From Blastocatellia bacterium (GTDB lineage: Bacteria; Acidobacteriota; Blastocatellia; Chloracidobacteriales; JADJPF01): a stretch of 5,087 nucleotides of DNA. The notes under the pieces were generated by a model. The model ran no database searches. It had not been told where the DNA came from and was given only the letters and a program-made list of their open reading frames with translations. Each line of letters begins with the position of its first letter. The first letter of the stretch is position 1. A program made the translations under genes and the position numbers. This document shows positions 1 to 5,087 of this stretch, in pieces. The DNA lies in the NCBI GenBank assembly GCA_016789295.1, contig JAEUQL010000319.1:1-5087 (forward strand). Reading direction: 5' to 3'.

Positions 1-3000
1 TTTCGAGCAGTGATTTTCCAATGCGTGACAATCCAGCAATTAGAGAGGCTATGTGGCGTGGTGAGCCTGTAGGCTTTGATGATCTTCAGAGTGAGGCTGC
101 TTTCAAAAATATAGAAGATTTTGTCAAAAGCCATAGCATCTGCTCTGTTTTGTACAATCTTGTAACACTTCAAAACGATACACAAGTATTTCTTTGTCTA
201 GACCAGTGCGACAAAACAAGGGTTTGGACTCAGGAAGAGAAGGCTCTTCTAGTGACTATCTCGCACGAGCTTTCCATAGCACTGGAGCAGGCCGAACTTG
301 TTGCACAACTTCAGTCACAAGCCGAACGAGAGGCCATATTAAACCGTATCACTACGGCCATCCGTCGTTCGCTAGACTTGCAGCAGATCTTGCAGACCAC
401 TGTTGAAGAGCTTGGAAAGATCCTTTCTGTAGACCATTGCTTTATAGGTCTTGTTGGCACTACTTCTACAAAGATAGTTGTAGAGAATGAGTTTTGTACC
501 TCTGGTGTAAAGTCGATGAAACAGAAAGTTATAGATAAAGATATGTTTGAGAAGAACCAGACGCTTCTTGACACAGGCAAGTTTCTTTCCCTTCGCCCGT
601 TAGCTTTTGAAAAAGAGACCACAAATGAACTTGTCTCTACTGCATATGTTCCTGTACGTTCTGACCGTGGTTTGATAGGAGTAATTGGTGTAGGTCAGGC
701 TTCTTTTGAGCGTCATTGGACAAAGCAGGAGATAGGGTTTATTCAAGGAGTAGCAAATCAGGTAGCAGTAGCTGTTAGTCAAGCAGGGCTACTCGAACAG
801 ACCAAGATTCAGGCCGAGCGCGAAGCTCTGCTCAATAGAATCTTCAAGATAATGTCAGAATCTTTCGATCAAGAAGAGATTTTGCAGAAGGTAGTAGCAA
901 AAGTTGGAGAAGCTTTTAATGTATCACGTTGCATAGTCTCCCTTTATGACAACCAGCTTGAACGGTGGATGGATGTAGCTGAAGAATACCTGGCTGAAAG
1001 TGTCGATTCTATGAAAGGAAAGTGGAATCTGATTGCTACACCAGCTCAGTGGGTCTACAAGAATCAACATATATTTGTAATAAATAATCTCGACGCTTAT
1101 CCATTGTCAGAAGGTAAAGAGAATCTACGCAGCCTAAAAATAGGCTCAATGGTGATGCTTCCACTCATACACGTTGGTGAAATTTTGGGACTACTTCTAC
1201 TGCAACAGACAGGAAATGAGCGTGTTTGGAAAGATGCTGAGTTAGAACTGCTTAGATCAATAGCTAGTCAACTTGCTGTGACTATACACAATGCACACCT
1301 GTTTTTGAAAGTCAATGCTTCACAAAACCAGTGGCAACACACTTTTGAATCGATGACAGATGGAGTAGCTCTTCTACTTGCTCCAGACAAAATAGTTAAA
1401 GCCAACCATTCTTTGCTGCGCATCTGTAACTGCAGTAGTTGGCAAGAGTTTGAAAAGTGTGACTATTTGACTCTTTTGGGTCTGAGGTCTTTTGGTGAAG
1501 ACTATAACCCTTTTGAAGAAGTTTTTAATGGAGCAATCACTATACAGTTTGAAGTTAAAGCGTTAGAAAACAGAATACTGCGTCACAACATCGACCCTAT
1601 TATTGATGACCGAAAGGGAGTAAGTGGTGCTGTACTGGTTGTGCGAGATGTAACAAAAGAGCGCATGGCAGAACAAGAAATGGCTCAGAGAAATAGAGAA
1701 CTCTCTGTACTAAATAGCATATCAGAAGAGATCACTAAATCGTTGGAGATAGACCAGATAATTAGCAGTGCTTTCAACAAGACTGTAGAGGTAATGAGAG
1801 CAGATGTAGGTATTGTTATACTTCTTGATGACTTGCAAGAAAACCTTCGCCCTGTAGCATATTATGGAGAGCAAAAAGATAAAATTTTTGAAATCCTCAG
1901 CAGAGCGCAATACAGAAAAGGTCTTTTGGGAGGAGTTTCAGAAAAGAAAGAGACCTTTGTAGTTGAAGCTATCTCTGATACCAGCATTGATCCTCTTTTC
2001 TTTCAAGTCGCTTCACTCCTTGGTCTGAAATCGGCTCTCTTTACAAATATTCAATCAAAAAATCGTGTTCTTGGTCTAATGATGATAGCTTATAGCAATA
2101 GCCATTGCTTCAATGACCAAGAATTGCAGCTTGTCACTGCAATAGGTAGACAGGTAGGAGTTGCTATTGAGAATGCAAGCCTTATATCTAGCTTGCAAAC
2201 TGCTTTGCAAAAACTACGCGAAGCCAACAGATTGAAAGATGAGTTCCTTGCTACACTTTCACACGAACTTAGAACACCTCTTACCTCAATAACTGGATGG
2301 GCTGAGATACTTTCAGACCGAAGTGATAAGGATGAAGAGATAGAATCGGGCTTGAAGGCAATACTGAGCAATTCTGAGACACTGCAACAACTGATAAATG
2401 ATCTACTAGAACTATCCCGCATAGAGAACCGAGTCTTAAAACTTGAGCTTGAACCCACCAATGTAAACACTATTGTTGATCTGGCTATACAGACTGTAAA
2501 ACAGATGGCCGACAATCGTGCAATAAAAATCTATAGAGAGTTTGCAGAAGAACTCCCCGATGTTACTGCTGATGGTGGAAGGTTGCAGCAAGTCTTCTGG
2601 AATCTGCTTTCAAATTCCATTAAATTCTCTTCCAGAAATAGTTCGGTATACGTAAAAACATCCTTTCTAGACGGTGTAGTAGAAGTTAAAGTTAAAGATA
2701 ATGGAATTGGAATAGAACCCCACTTTCTGCCGTTTGTTTTTGAAAGGTTTCGTCAAGCTGATAGTTCGTCAACAAGACGTTATGGAGGATTAGGAATAGG
2801 ATTGTCACTGGTTAAGTCACTGGTAGAAGTTCATGGTGGTGAAGTTTGGGCAGAGAGTGAAGGGAAAGACCAAGGAAGTACTTTCACTGTTCGTCTACCT
2901 GTACAAAATCCGTCGCAGTTACCAGCAGATACAGTTGAAGAGCTAAGCTATAAAGAAAAGGTGCTAATAATTGAAGACCTCGAAGACAACCTTCGGCTGC

Positions 3001-3320
3001 TCAGTTCAATAGTTGAGAAGCAAGGGTATGACGTCCTAACTGCACGCAGTACGGAAGTTGGTCTTAGAATGGCAGAACATACACCTCCAAAAATGATAAT
3101 TTTTGATGTTAACATGCCAGGACGTAACCCTATTGAAGTTATACAGCAAGTGAAAAAACATACAGAACTTGCAAAAGTCCCTGTTCTTGCAGTTTCGAGC
3201 TTTGTTTTAGAAAGTGAAAGACAACAGATTCTAAACGCTGGTTTTGATGGTCTTGTGACAAAACCGTTTAGGCGCAGCGAACTTGTCTCGCTTATGCAAG
3301 AGTTGATTTCAGCACAATGA
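1..3320 (+). CDS. Multi-GAF/PAS hybrid sensor histidine kinase with C-terminal receiver domain (5' end outside window)
   Basis: The reading frame is open to the left edge, with six in-frame residues (SSSDFP) before the first Met at base 21, and those residues continue a GAF domain. The true start is therefore upstream and base 21 is not the start. Numbering from that Met, I see a partial GAF (about 1-95), GAF (118-258), GAF (285-425), PAS with PAC-like end (436-548), GAF (577-722), HisKA (740-802, phosphoacceptor H748 in SHELRTPL), HATPase_c (about 850-962; N box N861/N865, G1 DNGIGI 893-898, F box 905-910, G2 GGLGIGLSL 922-930) and receiver (979-1096; E985/D986, phosphoacceptor D1029, S1059, K1081). 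All catalytic residues expected of the family are present. I see no transmembrane segment or HAMP domain, and no obvious chromophore Cys in the GAF domains, so it is probably cytosolic. Inferred role: the sensory modules control autophosphorylation of H748 and transfer to D1029 or a partner. The ligand is unknown. No DNA-binding output domain is present. uppP follows after 32 bases. Confidence 0.96.
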   Translation, partial: SSSDFPMRDNPAIREAMWRGEPVGFDDLQSEAAFKNIEDFVKSHSICSVLYNLVTLQNDTQVFLCLDQCDKTRVWTQEEKALLVTISHELSIALEQAELVAQLQSQAEREAILNRITTAIRRSLDLQQILQTTVEELGKILSVDHCFIGLVGTTSTKIVVENEFCTSGVKSMKQKVIDKDMFEKNQTLLDTGKFLSLRPLAFEKETTNELVSTAYVPVRSDRGLIGVIGVGQASFERHWTKQEIGFIQGVANQVAVAVSQAGLLEQTKIQAEREALLNRIFKIMSESFDQEEILQKVVAKVGEAFNVSRCIVSLYDNQLERWMDVAEEYLAESVDSMKGKWNLIATPAQWVYKNQHIFVINNLDAYPLSEGKENLRSLKIGSMVMLPLIHVGEILGLLLLQQTGNERVWKDAELELLRSIASQLAVTIHNAHLFLKVNASQNQWQHTFESMTDGVALLLAPDKIVKANHSLLRICNCSSWQEFEKCDYLTLLGLRSFGEDYNPFEEVFNGAITIQFEVKALENRILRHNIDPIIDDRKGVSGAVLVVRDVTKERMAEQEMAQRNRELSVLNSISEEITKSLEIDQIISSAFNKTVEVMRADVGIVILLDDLQENLRPVAYYGEQKDKIFEILSRAQYRKGLLGGVSEKKETFVVEAISDTSIDPLFFQVASLLGLKSALFTNIQSKNRVLGLMMIAYSNSHCFNDQELQLVTAIGRQVGVAIENASLISSLQTALQKLREANRLKDEFLATLSHELRTPLTSITGWAEILSDRSDKDEEIESGLKAILSNSETLQQLINDLLELSRIENRVLKLELEPTNVNTIVDLAIQTVKQMADNRAIKIYREFAEELPDVTADGGRLQQVFWNLLSNSIKFSSRNSSVYVKTSFLDGVVEVKVKDNGIGIEPHFLPFVFERFRQADSSSTRRYGGLGIGLSLVKSLVEVHGGEVWAESEGKDQGSTFTVRLPVQNPSQLPADTVEELSYKEKVLIIEDLEDNLRLLSSIVEKQGYDVLTARSTEVGLRMAEHTPPKMIIFDVNMPGRNPIEVIQQVKKHTELAKVPVLAVSSFVLESERQQILNAGFDGLVTKPFRRSELVSLMQELISAQ

Positions 3321-3352
3321 GATAAATTATATGTTAGGAGTACTATAGCCTT

Positions 3353-4219
3353 ATGACTCTTCTTCAGGCTCTGATTCTTGGAATTGTCCAAGGATTAACA
3401 GAGTTTCTTCCTATTAGTAGTACTGCACATTTGACCCTTTTTGGTAGGTGGTTGGGGTGCATAGACCCAGAGCATCCAGAACAGTGGACTGCATTCATAG
3501 CGGTCATGCAGTTGGGAACTCTTATAGCTGTGCTTATCTATTTTACTAATGACATAGTAAACATAACTCGTGAATTTATACTTGGAAATATCTCTTATAT
3601 TCAAAAACGGGATCTGGTTCTCAGCCCAACAGCACGGCTTGGATGGTACATAATAGTTGGAAGTCTTCCTATAGGAATAGTTGGTTACTCATTCAAAAAA
3701 ATTATTGAAGGAACTCTTACAAAAAATCTTTATGTGATATCTGCAAGCTTAATAATACTTGCCATAATACTGTTTTTTGCGGAACATTATGGTAGGAAAG
3801 TTAGGAGTGTAGATCAATTAACCATTTTAGATGCAATCTTTGTAGGCTTTGCACAAGTACTTGCTCTCATCCCAGGATCTTCGCGCTCTGGAACAACTAT
3901 GACTGCAGGACTTTTAATGGGGCTTACAAGAGTTTCTGCAGCTAAATTCTCTTTTTTGCTGGGTATCCCAGCAATAGGTGCGTCTGGAATCTACGAGTTC
4001 TACAGTGAATTCTACAAATCTTACAAAGATGGGCTGGTTGCTCCAATCAACACAGCCCTTATAGTCTCCACGATTGCAGCAGCAATTGTTGGCTATCTCT
4101 CAATAGCATTTCTAATGCACTACCTACAGACTCGTACAACAAATGTTTTTGTTGTTTACAGAATTGCTCTTGGGGTTCTGATCCTAATTCTTCTTTTGAC
4201 TGGAAAACTCTCTTCTTGA
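3353..4219 (+). CDS. uppP: Undecaprenyl-diphosphate phosphatase (UppP/BacA family)
   Basis: This integral membrane enzyme removes a phosphate from undecaprenyl diphosphate, regenerating the lipid carrier for peptidoglycan and other envelope polymers. Extra copies are known to raise bacitracin resistance. The 288-residue length is close to the family norm (about 270-290). The family signatures are clear. The N-terminal box has the (E/Q)xxxE motif at Q13-E17 followed by PISSTAH (20-26). QLGT is at 53-56. The second box, PGSSRSG (174-180), carries R178, the likely equivalent of the essential Arg of the E. coli enzyme. Hydrophobic stretches fill most of the remainder, including 96-112, 127-142, 234-255 and 268-283. 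The ATG at 3353 matches the usual family start (MTLLQALILGIVQG). AGGAG at 3336-3340 is a ribosome binding site with a rather long 12-base spacing. The gene lies 32 bases after the kinase and is probably co-transcribed with it. Its TGA stop falls inside an IS200/IS605-like terminal sequence. Confidence 0.97.
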   Translation: MTLLQALILGIVQGLTEFLPISSTAHLTLFGRWLGCIDPEHPEQWTAFIAVMQLGTLIAVLIYFTNDIVNITREFILGNISYIQKRDLVLSPTARLGWYIIVGSLPIGIVGYSFKKIIEGTLTKNLYVISASLIILAIILFFAEHYGRKVRSVDQLTILDAIFVGFAQVLALIPGSSRSGTTMTAGLLMGLTRVSAAKFSFLLGIPAIGASGIYEFYSEFYKSYKDGLVAPINTALIVSTIAAAIVGYLSIAFLMHYLQTRTTNVFVVYRIALGVLILILLLTGKLSS

Positions 4220-4250
4220 CATCCTCCCCGTTTTGAAAAACGGGGATTCC
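4216..4250 (+). mobile_element. Solo IS200/IS605-type right-end hairpin (remnant or palindromic element)
   Basis: The sequence TTGACATCCTCCCCG, a tight hairpin and CGGGGATTCC matches, from memory, the pattern commonly found just after tnpB in IS200/IS605-type elements. In the sequence itself, TCCCCGTTTT (4225-4234) pairs fully with AAAACGGGGA (4237-4246). No tnpB or tnpA coding remnant lies on either side. In the usual orientation tnpB would sit to the left, where uppP now is. The element overlaps the uppP stop codon (4217-4219). There is no T tract directly after the stem, so it does not look like a classical intrinsic terminator, although the stem could slow polymerase or protect the uppP 3' end. 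It may be a deletion scar or a non-autonomous palindromic copy. Confidence 0.55.
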
Positions 4251-4263
4251 CTAGATCGACACC

Positions 4264-4291
4264 GAAATAGCTTTTGTAAAGCCATTTTTTT
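4264..4291 (+). terminator. Candidate Rho-independent terminator after uppP
   Basis: GCTTT (4270-4274) pairs with AAAGC (4278-4282) around a TGT loop, and two bases later comes a run of seven T's (4285-4291). With one A/C mismatch the stem can extend outward, AAAT (4265-4268) pairing with ATTT (4284-4287). The G+C part of the stem is short, so this is a weak terminator by shape. Its T tract and its position about 50 bases after the uppP stop make it the best candidate for ending the kinase-uppP transcript. Confidence 0.45.
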
Positions 4292-4322
4292 CAAAAGTTT
4301 AGAAGGAGGTCTAGAAAGATAA

Positions 4323-4350
4323 TTGTCTTTAGAATTTGCCTTGTGATAAT
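4323..4350 (+). promoter_or_regulatory. Candidate sigma-70-type promoter for the 84-codon gene
   Basis: TTGTCT (4323-4328) resembles a -35 box, and GATAAT (4345-4350) matches five of six bases of the TATAAT -10 consensus. The spacer is 16 bases and ends in TGT, giving an extended -10 (TGn). Transcription would start near 4357, directly at a 6-bp hairpin (CGCTTT 4358-4363 with AAAGCG 4369-4374), leaving a leader of about 160 bases before the small gene. No better promoter is visible between uppP and this gene. Confidence 0.5.
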
Positions 4351-4356
4351 ATCGAC

Positions 4357-4520
4357 ACGCTTTCCCAAAAAGCGATCATCAAAACTCAACTCATACTATT
4401 TAACTTTGGGAGGGTAGAACTATTTCTCCAAACGGCGAAATCAGAATTTAAGCAGTGCAGGTTGAAAGACTTTTATAGAGAGTCAATCGCCTGCCCAAAG
4501 ATTTAGGGAGGATTAGCACT
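4357..4520 (+). promoter_or_regulatory. Long, potentially structured 5' leader of the 84-codon gene
   Basis: No ATG occurs in this stretch before 4521. It can form a 5' hairpin at 4358-4374. A closing helix pairs CTTTGGG (4404-4410) with CCCAAAG (4494-4500). It encloses one hairpin of ATTTC/GAAAT plus CC/GG (4422-4441, AAAC loop). It encloses a second with GCAGG (4457-4461) pairing CCTGC (4490-4494) and an inner GACT/AGTC stem (4468-4471 with 4481-4484). C4494 is shared, so the two helices would abut. The closing strand ends five bases before the ribosome binding site GGGAGGA (4506-4512). It could instead pair its CCC (4494-4496) with the GGG at 4506-4508. This suggests a translational switch, but it matches no riboswitch class I recognise and no covariation can be judged from one sequence. 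Confidence 0.4.
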
Positions 4521-4523
4521 ATG
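4405..4523 (+). repeat. Imperfect direct repeat of the ribosome-binding/start region
   Basis: The first copy (4405-4424) reads TTT-GGGAGG-G-T-AG-A-ACTAT-T. The second (4502-4523) reads TTTA-GGGAGG-A-TT-AG-C-ACTAT-G. About 17 positions match, with two internal substitutions and two single-base gaps. The second copy is the real ribosome binding site and ATG of the 84-codon gene. In the first copy the ATG position is ATT (4422-4424), which would open only nine codons before TAA at 4449-4451. It may be a decayed tandem duplication or a ribosome-binding decoy. Confidence 0.5.
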
Positions 4524-4775
4524 GCTAAGCGATTGACCGACAGGCAGCGTCTCTCCTTTGTTATAGAAGCTCTAACAGAGAATGAAATCTCTGATGTTTT
4601 GGAGTTTATCTCCAAAATAGAATCTAAAAAACTCTTTTCCACAGACCATTCTTCTGACGACCTCATAGACTCACTGGCAGAAGCACCAGAGAACAGACGT
4701 GCAAGACAGGTTCTCGAATGGGAAATGGTGCGCAGAAGAGCAGAGTCACAACACATATTCGGAAGCATCTTCTAA
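4521..4775 (+). CDS. Small soluble protein of unknown function (84 residues)
   Basis: I do not recognise this family. The ATG at 4521 is well supported: GGGAGGA (4506-4512) lies 8 bases upstream and no ATG precedes it in the leader. The protein is highly charged, with no signal peptide or membrane segment. It appears mostly helical: a first block (about 5-36, LTDRQRLSFVIEALTENEIS followed by an acidic amphipathic helix), a polar Ser/Asp-rich linker (about 40-50), and a basic C-terminal helix rich in Arg and Glu (57-76). The 'LTE-x-E-I-x-D-V-L-E-F-I' stretch loosely recalls the short N-terminal helix of some antitoxin-like small proteins. No toxin gene is adjacent, so I do not assign that role. 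Codon use looks like that of its neighbours. It has its own promoter candidate and a long leader, and it is followed by a hairpin with a T tract, so it is probably a single-gene transcript. Confidence 0.8.
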   Translation: MAKRLTDRQRLSFVIEALTENEISDVLEFISKIESKKLFSTDHSSDDLIDSLAEAPENRRARQVLEWEMVRRRAESQHIFGSIF

Positions 4776-4784
4776 CACTATTAA

Positions 4785-4865
4785 ACCCTTTCTCGGTTGC
4801 TCAGAGCCTACATTTTGTTGAATATGGGAAGTTGGAGAGCTATTATGCCTAGAAAGGGTCTTTTT
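4785..4865 (+). terminator. Long imperfect hairpin with T tract after the small gene (terminator or structured RNA)
   Basis: ACCCTTTCT (4785-4793) pairs perfectly with AGAAAGGGT (4851-4859). After a one-base mismatch GG/CC continues the stem. Further in, GCTC (4799-4802) can pair GAGC (4837-4840), and CCTACAT (4807-4813) can pair ATATGGG (4822-4828) with one mismatch and one G-U. CTTTTT (4860-4865) follows immediately. The position ten bases after the stop of the 84-codon gene and the T tract fit a Rho-independent terminator. The 57-base interior is far larger than usual, so it could also be a small structured RNA or regulatory element. Confidence 0.45.
4818..4846 (+). promoter_or_regulatory. 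Candidate sigma-70-type promoter for the last, partial gene
   Basis: TTGAAT (4818-4823) matches four of six bases of the -35 consensus, and TATTAT (4841-4846) five of six of the -10. The spacer is the ideal 17 bases. Transcription would start near 4853, about 75 bases before the ATG at 4928 and just ahead of the 18-base palindrome. The promoter sits inside the long hairpin, so termination of the upstream gene and initiation of the next would overlap. Confidence 0.4.
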
Positions 4866-4869
4866 CTGC

Positions 4870-4887
4870 TTCAGTTGTACAACTGAA
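4870..4887. promoter_or_regulatory. Perfect 18-bp palindrome, candidate operator or leader hairpin
   Basis: TTCAGTTGTACAACTGAA is an exact inverted repeat with no central spacer. It begins about 17 bases after the predicted start of transcription and ends 40 bases before the ATG at 4928. At this place it could be a binding site for a dimeric repressor or a hairpin in the mRNA leader. It is followed by AAAAAG and not T's, so it is not a forward terminator. CTTTTTC (4860-4866) can also pair with GAAAAAG (4885-4891), which extends the symmetry across a six-base bulge. Confidence 0.45.
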
Positions 4888-4927
4888 AAAGAGTTTAGAG
4901 TTACAAACCAGATGGAGATTTTAAGCG

Positions 4928-5087
4928 ATGAATCAAGACTCGAAAGAGAGAGGTTCTATGCCTGAAAAGGCTCCTAAACCAAACATTTTTCAAAGGCTTT
5001 TTATAGAATCTACTTTTATTGCACTACTGGCTCTATCCATAGTTTTGGGCACAGACACAGGGCTACCTATGTCTAACCAGACAGCAA
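4928..5087 (+). CDS. Membrane-anchored protein of unknown function, 3' part outside window
   Basis: The frame opens with ATG at 4928 and stays open for 53 codons to the right edge. An in-frame TAA at 4922-4924 shows that the start is inside the window. GGAG (4914-4917) lies 10 bases upstream and is a reasonable ribosome binding site. A second Met at residue 11 (base 4958), preceded by AGAGAGG, is an alternative start. The N-terminus is polar and basic (KAPKP around 15-18, R23). It is followed by a hydrophobic segment at about 24-41 (containing FIALLALSIVLG), then a polar region (TDTG, SNQTA). This fits an N-terminal signal-anchor or first transmembrane helix with the N-terminus in the cytoplasm. 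I do not recognise the family from this fragment. The gene appears to have its own promoter and palindrome upstream. Confidence 0.75.
   Translation, partial: MNQDSKERGSMPEKAPKPNIFQRLFIESTFIALLALSIVLGTDTGLPMSNQTA

Noticed and set aside
2090..2515. Minus-strand frame of 141 codons
   Set aside because: It lies wholly within the fourth GAF and HisKA coding sequence and has a low-complexity, Ser-rich translation typical of an antisense shadow.
21..3320. Taking the ATG at base 21 as the start of the kinase
   Set aside because: The frame is open to the left edge and base 21 falls inside a GAF domain. There is no ribosome binding site before it, so the gene begins outside the window.
3303..3332. 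Promoter for uppP (TTGATT at 3303-3308, TTATAT at 3327-3332)
   Set aside because: The -10 box matches the consensus at only three of six positions. Co-transcription with the kinase is simpler.
2948..3391. Minus-strand frame of 147 codons across the kinase-uppP junction
   Set aside because: It overlaps the receiver domain and the start of uppP, is rich in Ser and Cys with no recognisable family, and behaves as a shadow of the plus-strand genes.
4216..4221. TTGACA as a -35 promoter box after uppP
   Set aside because: It is a perfect -35 match, but the bases 16-18 downstream (around 4238-4245) are AAACGGGG with no -10-like box. The sequence is better explained as part of the IS-type end.
4255..4358. 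Direct repeat ATCGACAC at 4255-4262 and 4351-4358 as possible attachment or target-site duplication
   Set aside because: An 8-base repeat is expected by chance about once in a stretch of this size, and the flanks show no matching element ends.
4343..4417. GTG-started 24-codon frame in the leader
   Set aside because: No ribosome binding site at a usable distance, and its start lies inside the predicted -10 region.
4221..4513. ATCCTCCC (4221-4228) as an antisense to the ribosome binding site GGGAGGAT (4506-4513)
   Set aside because: The eight-base complementarity is exact, but the first segment lies upstream of the predicted promoter and terminator. Any purine-rich ribosome binding site tends to match such pyrimidine runs.
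4448..4768. Minus-strand frame of 106 codons opposite the small gene
   Set aside because: The plus-strand frame has a strong ribosome binding site and a balanced helical protein. The reverse frame has a Ser/Arg-rich translation and no visible start signals.

Overview
The window (roughly 40% G+C by eye) reads left to right as a compact plus-strand gene series: the 3' part of a large hybrid sensor histidine kinase gene, uppP, a roughly 300-base non-coding stretch, a gene for an unrecognised 84-residue protein, a second non-coding stretch of about 150 bases, and the first 53 codons of an unrecognised membrane-protein gene cut by the right edge. I see no rRNA, tRNA, CRISPR array or complete mobile element. 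The source is bacterial. Stacked GAF domains with 'AEREALLNRI'-type linkers and an IS200/IS605-style terminal hairpin after uppP are both common in Cyanobacteriota and their non-photosynthetic relatives. That placement is weak inference, since both features are also found elsewhere.

Bases 1-3320 encode the kinase. Its start lies outside the window. The visible part has the order GAF (partial), GAF, GAF, PAS, GAF, HisKA, HATPase_c, receiver. It has an intact phosphoacceptor His and an intact receiver Asp, and no membrane segment. It is therefore probably a soluble phosphorelay protein. uppP starts 32 bases after the kinase stop and may share its transcript. It encodes undecaprenyl-diphosphate phosphatase, which recycles the lipid carrier for cell-wall synthesis.

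The uppP stop codon lies inside a sequence that looks like the solo right end of an IS200/IS605 (TnpB-type) element. It is followed by a small terminator-like hairpin with seven T's, an orphan perfect Shine-Dalgarno sequence, and a good extended -10 promoter. From that promoter a leader of about 160 bases would run to the 84-codon gene. The leader can fold into a closed multi-branch structure just before the ribosome binding site, and it holds a degenerate second copy of the ribosome-binding/start region about 98 bases upstream. One strand of the closing helix can pair perfectly with that decoy copy or more weakly with the true ribosome binding site. This is the most interesting candidate regulatory system in the window, but it rests on base pairing seen by eye only.

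After the small gene, a long imperfect hairpin followed by a short T tract overlaps a promoter-like sequence. A perfect 18-base palindrome then precedes the last, partial gene. This intergenic region looks like a terminator combined with a promoter and a possible operator. The two unrecognised genes and their leaders deserve comparison with relatives. The kinase and uppP are ordinary members of their families.
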